39,257 nt of DNA from Clostridiales bacterium (lineage in GTDB: Bacteria; Bacillota; Clostridia; Lachnospirales; Lachnospiraceae), in contig JAAYRC010000126.1 of assembly GCA_012518975.1 (NCBI GenBank), positions 1-39,257 of the forward strand. The letters run 5' to 3'. Made by a program: the position numbers and the translations under genes. Below the pieces are notes generated by a model. That model searched no databases and was not told the origin of the DNA. It worked only from the letters and a program-made list of their open reading frames with translations. Positions 1 to 10,017 of this stretch are shown one piece after another. How positions within the stretch are numbered: the first letter of the stretch is position 1; each line of letters starts with the position of its first letter.

Positions 1-2603
1 GCCTGAGCTGCTGCAAGTCTTGCGATAGGTACTCTAAATGGTGAGCAGGATACATAATCTAATCCTACTTTGTAGCAGAACTCAACGGTTGAAGGATCTC
101 CGCCGTGCTCTCCGCAGATACCAAGCTTAAGATTAGGCTTAGTTGCACGTCCTTTTTCAGCTGCCATCTTAACAAGCTGGCCTACGCCTTCCTGGTCAAG
201 TCTTGCAAATGGATCAGACTCATAAATCTTATTCTCATAATAAGCATCTAAGAATCCACCAGCATCATCTCTAGAGAAACCAAATGTCATCTGAGTTAAG
301 TCATTGGTTCCAAAGGAGAAGAATTCAGCCTCATCAGCAATCTCATCAGCTAATAAGCAAGCACGAGGAATCTCTATCATAGTACCTACTTGGTATGAGA
401 TGTCAGAATTCATTTCTTTCTTCACAGCTTCTGCTGTCTCTACTACAACATCCTTAACATATTTAAGTTCTCTCTTTTCACCTACAAGAGGGATCATGAT
501 TTCAGGAACGATATCGAATCCTTTTTCTTTCTTTACTTCTATAGCAGCTTCCATAACCGCTCTGGTCTGCATTCTAGCGATTTCAGGATAAGTAACTGCT
601 AGACGGCATCCTCTGTGACCCATCATAGGGTTAAATTCATGTAATGACTCACATGTAGCTTTAACCTCTTCAAATGTTAAGCCCATTTCCTTAGCTAGTG
701 CCTCAATATCAGCATCTGCTGTAGGAACGAACTCATGTAGAGGAGGATCTAAGAAACGGATAGTAACAGGTCTTCCTTCCATAACCTCATAGATACCCTT
801 AAAGTCATTTTTCTGGAAAGGAATTAATTCCTCTAATGCAGCTTCTCTTTCTTCTGCAGTCTTGGATAAGATCATCTTTCTAATCTTAGGAATCCTGTCA
901 GGCTCGAAGAACATATGCTCTGTACGAGTCAGACCAATACCTTCTGCTCCAAATTCAATAGCCTTTGCAGCATCTGCAGGTGTATCTGCATTAGTTCTAA
1001 CCTTCATGGTTCTGATTTCATCAGCCCATGACATAATTGTATCAAAATCTCCACTGATTTCTGCATCAACAGTTGGAATGTCCCCTAAGTAGATATTACC
1101 TGCTGTTCCATCAAGTGAGATGTATTCACCTTCTTTAATTGTATTACCGTTTAATGTAAAGTATTTGCCCTCTTCATTAATCTGAATAGCTTCACAACCG
1201 GATACACATGCAACACCCATACCACGAGCAACAACTGCTGCGTGAGATGTCATACCACCACGAGCTGTTAAGATACCCTCTGCTGCGTGCATACCTTCGA
1301 TATCTTCTGGAGAAGTCTCAAGACGAACTAGAATTACTCTTTCACCTCTATCGCCTGCTTCCTTTGCAGTCTTTGCTGTAAAGTATACTTTACCTGCTGC
1401 CGCGCCAGGAGATGCTGGTAGAGCATTTCCGATTGGTGTAGAAGCCTTTAGTACTTTTTCGTCAAATCCTGGATGAAGTAATTGGTCTAATGCTTTAGCA
1501 TCAATTCTTGCAATTGCTTCTTCCTTAGTAATTAAACCATCTTCAACTAGCTCGCATGCGATTCTTAAAGCAGCAGTAGCTGTTCTCTTACCACTACGAG
1601 TCTGAAGAATGTATAGTTTCTTATCTTCAATTGTGAATTCCATGTCTTGCATATCTTTATAATGCTTCTCTAATTGATCTGCAATTCTAATGAAATCTTC
1701 ATAAGCTTCTGGTAGTTCTTCTTCCATCATGGAGATAGGATGAGGAGTTCTAATACCTGCAACAACGTCTTCACCCTGTGCATTGATTAAGTACTCACCA
1801 TACATTTTATTCTCACCAGTAGATGGATTACGTGTGAATGCAACACCTGTACCAGATGTATCACCCATGTTACCAAATACCATAGCCTGAACGTTAACTG
1901 CAGTACCCCAACTTCCTGGAATGTCGTTCATTCTTCTGTAGTAAATAGCACGAGGGTTGTCCCATGAACGGAATACAGCTGTAATAGATGCTATTAACTG
2001 CTCACGAGGATCTTGAGGGAAGTCCTCTCCAAGTTCATTCTTATAAACTTCTTTAAATCCTTTAACTATTTCTTTTAAGTCATCTGCTGTCAAATCTGTA
2101 TCTAATTCAATTCCTTTTTTCTCTTTAACAGCGTCAAATACTACATCAAACTTCTCTTTGCTAACTTCCATAACAACGTCAGCATACATCTGAATAAATC
2201 TTCTATAGGAGTCATATGCAAATCTTGGGTTCCCTGTTCTTGCTGCAAAACCTTCTACTGCAACATCAGTTAAACCTAAGTTAAGAACTGTATCCATCAT
2301 ACCTGGCATAGATGCTCTTGCACCTGAACGAATAGAAACTAATAATGGATTCTCATTATCTCCAAATTTCTTACCTTGTTCTTTTTCTAACTCAGCTAAA
2401 GCATCAAAAATCTGTGCTTTAACTTCATCAGCAACCTGCTTGCCTCTATCATAATAGTCATTACAAGCTTCCGTTGTAACAATAAATCCTTGTGGGATTG
2501 GAAGACCTAATTTAGTCATCTCAGCAAGGTTGGCACCCTTTCCACCAAGTAGATTTCTCATGGAAGCGTCGCCTTCTTTAAACAAATAAACCCATTTTGT
2601 CAT
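1..2603 (-). CDS. ppdK: Pyruvate, phosphate dikinase (3' end cut by window edge)
   Basis: Interconverts PEP + AMP + PPi and pyruvate + ATP + Pi in the cytoplasm. The frame is open from ATG at 2601-2603 to the window edge, giving 867 codons; the family is about 875 residues, so only a few C-terminal residues are missing. The N-terminal ATP-grasp region starts with MTKWVYLF and a GGKGANLAEM motif. The swivelling phosphohistidine domain has GGMTSHAAVVARG, with the phosphorylated His at residue 454. The C-terminal TIM-barrel carries the catalytic Cys at residue 830 in GICGEHGGDP. A strong AGGAGG lies 11 nt before the ATG. It has its own likely promoter and is separated from upstream glyS by 159 bp. 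With pyk and hppA in the same window it points to PPi-linked glycolysis. Confidence 0.97.
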   Translation of the reverse strand, partial: MTKWVYLFKEGDASMRNLLGGKGANLAEMTKLGLPIPQGFIVTTEACNDYYDRGKQVADEVKAQIFDALAELEKEQGKKFGDNENPLLVSIRSGARASMPGMMDTVLNLGLTDVAVEGFAARTGNPRFAYDSYRRFIQMYADVVMEVSKEKFDVVFDAVKEKKGIELDTDLTADDLKEIVKGFKEVYKNELGEDFPQDPREQLIASITAVFRSWDNPRAIYYRRMNDIPGSWGTAVNVQAMVFGNMGDTSGTGVAFTRNPSTGENKMYGEYLINAQGEDVVAGIRTPHPISMMEEELPEAYEDFIRIADQLEKHYKDMQDMEFTIEDKKLYILQTRSGKRTATAALRIACELVEDGLITKEEAIARIDAKALDQLLHPGFDEKVLKASTPIGNALPASPGAAAGKVYFTAKTAKEAGDRGERVILVRLETSPEDIEGMHAAEGILTARGGMTSHAAVVARGMGVACVSGCEAIQINEEGKYFTLNGNTIKEGEYISLDGTAGNIYLGDIPTVDAEISGDFDTIMSWADEIRTMKVRTNADTPADAAKAIEFGAEGIGLTRTEHMFFEPDRIPKIRKMILSKTAEEREAALEELIPFQKNDFKGIYEVMEGRPVTIRFLDPPLHEFVPTADADIEALAKEMGLTFEEVKATCESLHEFNPMMGHRGCRLAVTYPEIARMQTRAVMEAAIEVKKEKGFDIVPEIMIPLVGEKRELKYVKDVVVETAEAVKKEMNSDISYQVGTMIEIPRACLLADEIADEAEFFSFGTNDLTQMTFGFSRDDAGGFLDAYYENKIYESDPFARLDQEGVGQLVKMAAEKGRATKPNLKLGICGEHGGDPSTVEFCYKVGLDYVSCSPFRVPIARLAAAQ

Positions 2604-2723
2604 CTTGTATAAAACCTCCTAAAAATTATTTTATAATCCGTCTCTCACAATAAATATTAGGACGGATACATTTACCAGTATAAAATCACTATAAATTTTT
2701 CTAGTCCCCTTAGTCCAAAAAGC

Positions 2724-2752
2724 ATTATAGCACATTTGCTTCATATAAGGAA
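2724..2752 (-). promoter_or_regulatory. Probable ppdK promoter (extended -10)
   Basis: On the minus strand a perfect TATAAT (2724-2729) is preceded by TGC, making an extended -10. A weak -35 (TTCCTT, 2747-2752) lies 17 nt upstream. It sits between glyS and ppdK, about 120 nt before the ppdK start, leaving a leader of roughly 110 nt. Confidence 0.5.
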
Positions 2753-2762
2753 AGCCTTTTTT

Positions 2763-4151
2763 CTAAAATCTGAACTTATTCTCAAAATATGCCTTTAAAT
2801 CAGCTATCTTTATTCTCTCCTGCTCCATAGTATCTCTATCACGGACAGTAACGCTTTCATCTGTTTCTGAATCAAAATCATATGTGATACAGTAGGGTGT
2901 ACCTATCTCATCTTGTCTGCGATAACGCTTACCGATATTACCTCTATCATCAAACTCACAGTTATAATACTTAATAAGGTCTAGATAGATTTTCTCTGCC
3001 TTATCAGACAGTTTTTTAGACAAGGGCAGTACACCTATCTTAATAGGAGCAATAGCAGGATGGAAATGAAGTACTGTTCTGACATCCCCCTCACCTATCT
3101 CTTCTTCATCATAAGCAGCACATAAAAATGCCAATGTAACACGATCTGCACCAAGAGATGGCTCAACTACATAAGGAATATACTTAGTTTTCTTTTCATC
3201 ATCAAAGTAACTCATATCAACCTTGGAATGATTTTGATGCTGTGTTAAATCATAATCAGTACGATCTGCTATTCCCCAAAGCTCACCCCATCCAAATGGG
3301 AATAAGAATTCAATATCCGTAGTAGCCTTGCTATAGAAGGAAAGCTCTTCAGGACCATGATCTCTTACCCTAAGCTCTTCATCTTTTAGACCCAGATTTT
3401 TCAACCAATCAATACAAAATTGCTTCCAATATGCAAACCACTCTAAGTCTGTACCCGGCTCACAGAAAAACTGTAATTCCATCTGTTCAAATTCTCTTAT
3501 ACGGAAGATAAAGTTACCAGGCGTTATTTCATTACGGAAGGACTTACCTATCTGTCCTATACCAAAGGGTATCTTCTTACGGGATGTTCTTTGCACATTT
3601 TTAAAGTTAACGAATATACCCTGTGCTGTTTCAGGTCTTAAATATACTACATTTTTGGAGTCCTCAGTAACCCCTTGGTGTGTCTTGAACATTAAATTAA
3701 ACTGACGTATATCAGTAAAATTACGCTTACCACAGCTTGGGCAAGCAATGTTTTTATCATCAATATATTTTTTCATGTCTTCATTAGACCAGGCATCTAC
3801 AGCCTCTTCTGATTCTATCTCTTGGCCTGCCATGTAATCTTCAATAATTTTATCTGCACGGAAACGTTCATGACATTCCTTACAATCCATCAAGGGATCT
3901 GCAAATCCTGAAAGATGACCAGATGCTTCCCATGTCTGGGTATTCATTAAGATAGCACTGTCTATACCTACGTTATAGGGATTCTCCTGGATAAACTTTT
4001 GCCACCATGCCCTTTTTATATTGTTCTTAAGTTCAACTCCAAGATTACCATAATCCCAAGAGTTAGCTAAACCTCCGTATATCTCTGAACCAGGATATAC
4101 AAAGCCTCTCGCTTTTGCTAAAGCTACAATTTTGTCCATTGTTATTTGCAT
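2763..4151 (-). CDS. glyS: Glycyl-tRNA synthetase, homodimeric (alpha2) type
   Basis: Charges tRNA-Gly with glycine. The 462 residues match the single-chain class II enzyme of many Gram-positives, not the two-subunit GlyQ/GlyS form. Visible features are the N-terminal [20 protein letters not shown], a zinc-binding insertion with CKECHERF near residue 90 and CPSCGKRNF near residue 138, class II motif 2 around [21 protein letters not shown], motif 3 near EPSLGADRV, and a C-terminal anticodon-binding domain. The chosen start (MQITMDK) is preceded by GAGGATGA; the in-frame ATG four codons later is also possible. It lies 41 nt after the lipoprotein gene and is probably co-transcribed with it. No T-box leader is visible. 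Confidence 0.96.
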   Translation of the reverse strand: MQITMDKIVALAKARGFVYPGSEIYGGLANSWDYGNLGVELKNNIKRAWWQKFIQENPYNVGIDSAILMNTQTWEASGHLSGFADPLMDCKECHERFRADKIIEDYMAGQEIESEEAVDAWSNEDMKKYIDDKNIACPSCGKRNFTDIRQFNLMFKTHQGVTEDSKNVVYLRPETAQGIFVNFKNVQRTSRKKIPFGIGQIGKSFRNEITPGNFIFRIREFEQMELQFFCEPGTDLEWFAYWKQFCIDWLKNLGLKDEELRVRDHGPEELSFYSKATTDIEFLFPFGWGELWGIADRTDYDLTQHQNHSKVDMSYFDDEKKTKYIPYVVEPSLGADRVTLAFLCAAYDEEEIGEGDVRTVLHFHPAIAPIKIGVLPLSKKLSDKAEKIYLDLIKYYNCEFDDRGNIGKRYRRQDEIGTPYCITYDFDSETDESVTVRDRDTMEQERIKIADLKAYFENKFRF

Positions 4152-4192
4152 AATCTCATCCTCACATAATCATTTATACTATAATATTTCAT

Positions 4193-4795
4193 TTACATAG
4201 GCTTGTATATAACAACTGTCATATCTTCACTAGCACTATGAATTTTATTTTCTTCAATATATGTTGCATTCTCACTATAGAACCTTACTTTACCCTCTAA
4301 TATTATATCGAAGGGCTCATACACAACTAAGACTTGATCCTTTTTACTTTTAAATGCATCCTCCTTGCTTACTAAGGTTTCCTTTTTTGCATTAATGTAT
4401 TGTGCTGGGAGGTCTAAATCTACATTATCTGTATCTGCACTAAAATACGCTACTTGTATATTGTTAAATGCACTGTAATGGGCCATCTTGCTATATCTAA
4501 TAATCATTACTGCCTTATCATTTTTTATCTCCAGTGATTCTAAGCTTACCTCATCACTACCAACCTCATCATTATATGCTTTAACTTCCTTTGAAACAAA
4601 TTCATTAAGTTCACTGAGGTTATAATGGCTTTTATCAAAATCCTCAACTATAGCTACATATATACTTCCATCTCTTTTTACTAACATAGTATTAAATGCA
4701 ACATCTTCTGTTGTAATAAATATTTCTTCCTTACTACAGCTAGTAAAAGCCAAAATACCAAAAAGCATTATAAATATTAGAATCCCTCTCTTCAT
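4193..4795 (-). CDS. Predicted lipoprotein of unknown function
   Basis: I do not recognise a named family. The 200-residue protein begins MKRGILIFIMLFGILAF and has a lipobox-like LAFTSC, so it is probably a lipid-anchored extracytoplasmic protein. The rest is soluble, acidic and beta-rich, with no catalytic motif that I can see. I chose the ATG at 4795 because GGAGG lies 7 nt upstream. The longer reading from ATG at 4828 would begin right next to the -10 box of a clear promoter (4832-4860) and lacks a ribosome-binding site. It precedes glyS by 41 nt and probably shares its transcript; the link to tRNA charging is positional only. Confidence 0.75.
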   Translation of the reverse strand: MKRGILIFIMLFGILAFTSCSKEEIFITTEDVAFNTMLVKRDGSIYVAIVEDFDKSHYNLSELNEFVSKEVKAYNDEVGSDEVSLESLEIKNDKAVMIIRYSKMAHYSAFNNIQVAYFSADTDNVDLDLPAQYINAKKETLVSKEDAFKSKKDQVLVVYEPFDIILEGKVRFYSENATYIEENKIHSASEDMTVVIYKPM

Positions 4796-4831
4796 ATCCA
4801 TCCCTCCATTACTAGGTACTGAGTTCATATC

Positions 4832-4860
4832 ATTTTAACCCTAAAGATTAATTATTTCAA
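4832..4860 (-). promoter_or_regulatory. Promoter for lipoprotein-glyS unit
   Basis: On the minus strand TTGAAA (4855-4860), a 17-nt spacer and TAAAAT (4832-4837) form a good sigma-A promoter. The predicted start of transcription is near 4825, just upstream of the GGAGG serving the lipoprotein. Confidence 0.65.
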
Positions 4861-4953
4861 CTCATATTTATAAAATCGTTTTCATCATGTCTGACTTTAT
4901 ATAAAATTAATAATATTCGACACCTAATTGCTTTTATTTTAGTAAGAAATCTT

Positions 4954-5694
4954 TTATAGGCTTCCTATTAATTCAGCCGATTTAAATTCATGGTCTATAT
5001 GATGCCTCAAGTATTGTCTCACACAAAATATAAGCTCATTAAGAACCTCCTTACTAACCTTAAAAGTATATAATTTTTCCACATCCCTAGATATTATGTA
5101 TTGTAAGGTATAAATGGATGAAGTGGTTAATCTGATGGACTTGGGATCATATACCTTACATTCTTCACATAGGAGTCCTCCTGCATCTGCAGAAAATCTA
5201 TATCCCTCTTCTGATTTTCCACATTTTACACATTCAAAAACCTGGGCTGCAAGTCCACTGAGTGACAAAGCCTTAAATTCAAATACTAGGCGAATTAAAG
5301 CTAGGTCTATTGTTTTTTTTGCCACCGCCCGAAGTGTCTGATATAAAAGTTTTAGTATTTCCTTTTCATCATTAGCTTCCCTAGTAATGTAATCTACAAA
5401 TTCGCAAAAGTATATTCCATAATACATGCTTTCTATATCATCCCTTAGTTCTGAAAAGTAATTAGAAATATCAGCTGACCTTATAGTGTATGAATTTCTA
5501 CCAGAATACAGGTCAAACTTTCCAAAGGAAAAGGGTTGGCTACATGCCAATAAGGCGCTATTAGGTCTCCTAGCGCCTTTAGCAAATGCCGATATCTTTC
5601 CTGTCTCCTTTGTCAAAATAACTAAACGCTTGTCATAATCTCCAACCGGCATGGCTGATAGAACTATTCCCGTCACATTTATTAATGCCGGCAT
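4954..5694 (-). CDS. recO: DNA repair protein RecO
   Basis: RecO is a RecFOR-pathway mediator that binds ssDNA and SSB, anneals strands and helps load RecA. The 246 residues have the N-terminal OB-fold (VTGIVLSAMPVGDYDKRLVILT), the helical middle, and a C4 zinc site with Cys155, Cys158, Cys176 and Cys179. The start MPALIN was chosen over an upstream in-frame GTG because GAGGG lies 8 nt before this ATG. The gene overlaps the small upstream YqzL-like gene by 62 nt in another frame. Gene order with era matches the common Firmicutes era-yqzL-recO arrangement. Confidence 0.95.
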   Translation of the reverse strand: MPALINVTGIVLSAMPVGDYDKRLVILTKETGKISAFAKGARRPNSALLACSQPFSFGKFDLYSGRNSYTIRSADISNYFSELRDDIESMYYGIYFCEFVDYITREANDEKEILKLLYQTLRAVAKKTIDLALIRLVFEFKALSLSGLAAQVFECVKCGKSEEGYRFSADAGGLLCEECKVYDPKSIRLTTSSIYTLQYIISRDVEKLYTFKVSKEVLNELIFCVRQYLRHHIDHEFKSAELIGSL

Positions 5695-5830
5695 GAAAAC
5701 CACCCTCTTTTTCTCTGTTTACATCTTGCCTATAATCACTAATTTCTTCCTTAGTACATGCGATGTAATTTAAGTAATCATCAATTTTACCAGTTTTGAT
5801 AAAATCACTCCAATAATCATAATTGTTCAT
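5633..5830 (-). CDS. YqzL-like small protein between era and recO
   Basis: A 65-residue protein starting MNNYDYWSDFIKTGKIDDYLNY. The W..F..TG.ID.YL pattern at the N-terminus resembles the YqzL family, which in Bacillus sits at exactly this place between era and recO; its function is unknown. GGGGG lies 7 nt before the ATG at 5830. The frame stays open upstream to 5938, but that part has no ribosome-binding site and lacks protein-like character, so I left it out. The last 62 nt overlap the start of recO in another frame, suggesting translational coupling. The C-terminal third, inside recO, may be unconserved. Confidence 0.7.
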   Translation of the reverse strand: MNNYDYWSDFIKTGKIDDYLNYIACTKEEISDYRQDVNREKEGGFHAGINKCDGNSSISHAGWRL

Positions 5831-6044
5831 AAATGAGCCCCCTAACCATGATAATATGTTCGTCTTACAGGTTGAGTATTTATAACCTATAAGTAAAGAC
5901 AGAATCTTGCTTGTCTTCTTACCTTTTAGGTTTCCCATCTAATAACTTTCTAAACTGGTTAGAATATCCCATTTTTATTTTAATATTCAGTCTTGACAAT
6001 TTTTAAAAAACAAGCTATATAGACTTTTGTAGTTTTTTTCTTTT

Positions 6045-6971
6045 CTATATCATATCCTTATTATTATAACCATAATTCTTCAGTAAAAAATCACTATCTC
6101 TCCAATCCTTTTTTACCTTGACCCAAAGCTGGAGATTAACCTGGCAATCTAGAAGATTCTCTATCTCCTGTCTAGCTTGGCTACCTATCTTTTTCAACAT
6201 AGCTCCACCCTTGCCTATAATGATTCCCTTATGGCTATCCCTCTCACAGATAATTGTGGCATGAATATCTATAATATCTCCAGACTGATTTTTGCCATAA
6301 CTTCGTTCCTTCATCTGTTCTATACTCACAGCCACTCCATGGGGTATTTCTTCTTCCAGGTTGCGAAGGGCTTTCTCTCTAATTAGCTCAGCTACAATCT
6401 GTCTTTCCGGCTGGTCAGTTATGGTATCCTCATCAAAATATTTTGGTCCAAAGGGGAGATATTTAAAGATAGCATCCATAAGCTCCTTGGTATTCTCACC
6501 CTTTAAAGCAGATACTGGAATAATTTCAGCAAAATCTAGTATATCCTTATATGCTTCAATAAATTTTAAAATCTCATTTTTATTAACCTTATCAATCTTA
6601 TTAATTATCAGAAAAACCGGAGTCTTTATCTTAGCAAGCTGGTCTCCTATATGACGTTCACCAGCACCTATAAAGGTACTAGGCTCCACAAGCCAAAGTA
6701 CGACATCAACCTCCCTCAATGTCCTTTCTGCCACGTTAACCATATACTCTCCTAGCTTATTCTTAGCCTTATGAATACCGGGCGTATCAATAAATATAAT
6801 CTGACCTCGCTCATCTGTATGGACCGTCTGTATCTTATTCCTAGTTGTTTGAGGCTTGTTGGAGGTTATGGCTATTTTTTGTCCTATCAAATGATTCATA
6901 AGGGTGGACTTTCCAACATTGGGCCTCCCTATTAAGGTTACAAAACCCGATTTTGTATTATTATCCTGCAT
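6045..6971 (-). CDS. era: GTPase Era
   Basis: Era binds the 3' end of 16S rRNA and assists 30S subunit maturation. The 308 residues show the P-loop GRPNVGKST (15-23), the switch region with PQTTRNKI, G3 DTPG (62-65), G4 NKID near residue 124, and a C-terminal type II KH domain with GIIIGKGG near residue 250. GAGG precedes the ATG by 5 nt. It follows the M16C protease gene by 29 nt and probably shares its transcript; 214 nt separate it from the YqzL-like gene. Confidence 0.97.
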   Translation of the reverse strand: MQDNNTKSGFVTLIGRPNVGKSTLMNHLIGQKIAITSNKPQTTRNKIQTVHTDERGQIIFIDTPGIHKAKNKLGEYMVNVAERTLREVDVVLWLVEPSTFIGAGERHIGDQLAKIKTPVFLIINKIDKVNKNEILKFIEAYKDILDFAEIIPVSALKGENTKELMDAIFKYLPFGPKYFDEDTITDQPERQIVAELIREKALRNLEEEIPHGVAVSIEQMKERSYGKNQSGDIIDIHATIICERDSHKGIIIGKGGAMLKKIGSQARQEIENLLDCQVNLQLWVKVKKDWRDSDFLLKNYGYNNKDMI

Positions 6972-7000
6972 ATTATCCTCATTCCTGTTTAAATTTTATA

Positions 7001-9940
7001 TTATTTCACCAAATTCTTTACTTCCTTAAATAAGTCTCTATCCTCTTCAATCTTACTCTCATTACCGATAACACAAATGTGGCCTTGATCAAGAACAGCT
7101 TCCACCAATCTGGCAAGTTCTCGGATATCCTCTTGAGTCACATTAATAATCTCATCTCTTTCCCTCTTAATGTCCTCATAGCTTAGGCCAGAAAGATATA
7201 GACTTAAAGACCTATACCCCATTGACTGCGGAGTTAAAGGCATATCAAGACTACTAATAGTTCCTATTACGCTCTTTGTTATATCCCGTTCATCTGCTGT
7301 AAAATTCCTTATAAATTCAGGTATCCTTTCATATACAAGGTTAGTATTTCTCAGGTTAGGGTCACGATATGATGTAAAATATACATCCCCATCCACTCCT
7401 GAAAATCCACACATACATCCATAAGCTCCGCCCTTTACTCTTAGGTTCTGCCACAGATAATCATAACTCAAAATCGTTCTAAGAACCTTAAGTGCACCAG
7501 TGTATTTATAGCCTGCTTTTAGAAAATTACCTGCCCTAGCAACATACTGAACCTGCATGGCTGCCTTAAAGCCTTCATTTAAACTCTTCGGCGTTAAAGG
7601 CCTATTATCATATGCTGCAAAAAGTCTTTCAGAAGCCTTCTCTGGCAAGCCTTCCATAAAGGATGAAAGATTCTGTGAAACCAAGTCATAACCAGCCTTA
7701 TCAGCCGTAATACTTACCATAAGCTTGTTTTTCACAAATATCATACCTATTAATTCTTTAAGCTTGTTAATAACTATATCCTTCTTCTCCCCATAGTTTA
7801 AGGTAAGGTCCTCTAAGAACTGATAAAATCCTATTCCCTGAGTAAGCTCATTGAACATAGCGTGAGCAGAATAATAGGACATAGCCCTACCTACAGCCAC
7901 ACTATGGCCAGAGCTTTGTAGGCTCATCTGGAGTCTTGACTTTATCTCATCAATAATTTCCTTAAGTCGCTTATAATCCTTTAAGTCTGTACGATATAGC
8001 ATCTCCTCTAACAATCTAAAGGCTTCAGGAAGCTTATCATATAATACCTTAGTTCCAATCTCAAATACAGGTAAATACTCTTGATAGCTACCAAGCTTAG
8101 AAAAACTTGTTAGATTCTGATAAATACCACCCGTATGAAGATTAACCTCATTAGTATATTCAAGATAGGTATAATTATCTGTATCCACATAGCCTAAAAC
8201 TAAAGATAGTAAAGACATATATGGAAGTAAGTCGTTTGGAATCTCCTTAACATCAAACAATAGACGTATATAAGCTATTTCATTAGTAAAAACCTCATGA
8301 TGTATTAGCTTAACACCGTCTATGAGTTTTTCTTCATTATATATGGGCAAAGGATTAGGCCCAATATCCTCTCTGGTAAGCAAGGGTATAGCTTCTATCT
8401 CCTCCTTTGTGGAAGGAGTCTCCTGATACTCTAGTAACCTCTTACTATCACTTATAATTTTTTGAAGCTCTTTACTAGATAAGCTTTCCTTATATCTAGC
8501 TAGTTTTTCCTTGGTCTCTTCCTCTCGGATTTTATTAAGTCCAGCCTTAGGCTTTAGAACCACAATCGAAGCATGGTTGTTATTTAAAATATAATCCTTA
8601 ATTAGGTTTTCAAAATATCCAGTTTCAATATATCTCTTCATATTATCGTAATAGATAGTATCCCTTAGATTTGAAAAAGGCTTATCATCATCATATAACC
8701 AGCTACCCATAATACGGAGACCATACATCAAACCCTTAGGATATCTTCCATAATCAGCCTCACGGTACCTAAATTCAAAGTAGTTAATAGCCGCCTGTAG
8801 AGACTTTTTATTGAGTCCTTCCTTAACTAAGTCCTCTAAGGTATTTCGTATTACTGACAGAAACTCTTGCTTTTTATCCTCATCAGAATTCTTTGCCACT
8901 ATAGAAAGCACCGGCTGAATATATTCATTGTTAGCCTGACTAAGGATATCCTTGCCTATGCCCGTATTAAGTAGAGCCTGCTTAACAGGTGCACCAGGTG
9001 CCTCAAAAAGCACATAATCAAGTATCTGTAAACCAAGAGTAAGTTCATTTGTTTTTTCTTCTCCTAGGACTATATTTAAGCTAAGATAGGTATTCTCTTT
9101 AGGATCTTCTTCCTCTCCAATAGAATAAAAGGATTCAACCTCCTTTATTGAATCAAAGCCCTTTTGAACTAAAATCTCAGACTCCACCTTCAGGTAATCA
9201 AATTTAGATAAATATTCCCTATCAAGCCACTCTAAACGTTCAGTAAAATCCATATCACCATACAAATAAATATAGCTGTTGGAGGGATGATAATAGGTTC
9301 TATGAAAATCTAAGAACTCCTCATAGGATAGGTCGGGTATAAAATCAGGATCACCACCAGATTCCACCCCATAGGCAGTATCAGGAAATAGGGAGTTAAG
9401 ATTAAGCCTAAATAACTGCTGCTCAGGGGATGAGAAAGCTCCCTTCATTTCATTATAAACCACTCCATTAATCTCTAAGTCTTCTCCCTCATCCTTTAGA
9501 TCATAATGCCATCCCTCTTGTTCAAAAATTTCTCTCCTATTATATATATTAGGATAAAAGACTGAATCCAAATAAACATGCATTAGGTTTTTAAAATCCT
9601 TATCATTTTGACTTGCCACAGGATAAACAGTTCTATCAGAATAAGTCATTGCATTTAGAAAGGTATTAAGCGAACCCTTTGCTAGCTCAATAAAAGGATC
9701 CTTTGCAGGAAAATTTTTAGATCCACATAAAACCGAATGTTCTAATATATGAGCTACTCCGGTACTGTTTTTGGGTGGTGTTCTAAATCCAATAGAAAAG
9801 ACTTTATTGGAATCATCATTTTTTATCAAAACTATTCTTGCTGCAGTTTTAATATGAACAAGATAGGCTCCCCATCCGTCCAAATCATCTAGCCTTTCAT
9901 CAAGAACTAATTTGTACTCAGAAGGTATATTTAATGTCAT
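7001..9940 (-). CDS. Zn-dependent M16C peptidase (presequence-protease-like)
   Basis: A 979-residue inverzincin of the PreP/Cym1 (M16C) type, which degrades short unfolded peptides inside a two-half clamshell. The inverted zinc motif HILEH lies at residues 64-68 (His64, catalytic Glu67, His68) and the third ligand is Glu164 in NEMKGAFS. The C-terminal half includes the conserved GGAYG near residue 850. Length fits the family (about 970). There is no signal peptide, so it is presumably cytoplasmic. GGAGG lies 7 nt before the ATG. It is the first gene ahead of era; a promoter and a catabolite-operator-like palindrome lie upstream. Confidence 0.93.
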   Translation of the reverse strand: MTLNIPSEYKLVLDERLDDLDGWGAYLVHIKTAARIVLIKNDDSNKVFSIGFRTPPKNSTGVAHILEHSVLCGSKNFPAKDPFIELAKGSLNTFLNAMTYSDRTVYPVASQNDKDFKNLMHVYLDSVFYPNIYNRREIFEQEGWHYDLKDEGEDLEINGVVYNEMKGAFSSPEQQLFRLNLNSLFPDTAYGVESGGDPDFIPDLSYEEFLDFHRTYYHPSNSYIYLYGDMDFTERLEWLDREYLSKFDYLKVESEILVQKGFDSIKEVESFYSIGEEEDPKENTYLSLNIVLGEEKTNELTLGLQILDYVLFEAPGAPVKQALLNTGIGKDILSQANNEYIQPVLSIVAKNSDEDKKQEFLSVIRNTLEDLVKEGLNKKSLQAAINYFEFRYREADYGRYPKGLMYGLRIMGSWLYDDDKPFSNLRDTIYYDNMKRYIETGYFENLIKDYILNNNHASIVVLKPKAGLNKIREEETKEKLARYKESLSSKELQKIISDSKRLLEYQETPSTKEEIEAIPLLTREDIGPNPLPIYNEEKLIDGVKLIHHEVFTNEIAYIRLLFDVKEIPNDLLPYMSLLSLVLGYVDTDNYTYLEYTNEVNLHTGGIYQNLTSFSKLGSYQEYLPVFEIGTKVLYDKLPEAFRLLEEMLYRTDLKDYKRLKEIIDEIKSRLQMSLQSSGHSVAVGRAMSYYSAHAMFNELTQGIGFYQFLEDLTLNYGEKKDIVINKLKELIGMIFVKNKLMVSITADKAGYDLVSQNLSSFMEGLPEKASERLFAAYDNRPLTPKSLNEGFKAAMQVQYVARAGNFLKAGYKYTGALKVLRTILSYDYLWQNLRVKGGAYGCMCGFSGVDGDVYFTSYRDPNLRNTNLVYERIPEFIRNFTADERDITKSVIGTISSLDMPLTPQSMGYRSLSLYLSGLSYEDIKRERDEIINVTQEDIRELARLVEAVLDQGHICVIGNESKIEEDRDLFKEVKNLVK

Positions 9941-10017
9941 ATAATTTCCTCCAATTCTTTGAATTTTATATGTCTAAAATATGTTTTATACTTAATATAA
10001 TAAGTATGGCAATTTCT

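Noticed and set aside
304-1092. Plus-strand ORFs of 95 and 76 codons inside ppdK
   Set aside because: They are antisense to a clearly conserved coding frame, have low-complexity Ser/Ala-rich translations and lack ribosome-binding sites.
5831-5938. N-terminal extension of the YqzL-like gene to 101 residues
   Set aside because: The extension has no ribosome-binding site and unconserved-looking sequence, while GGGGG lies 7 nt before the internal ATG at 5830.
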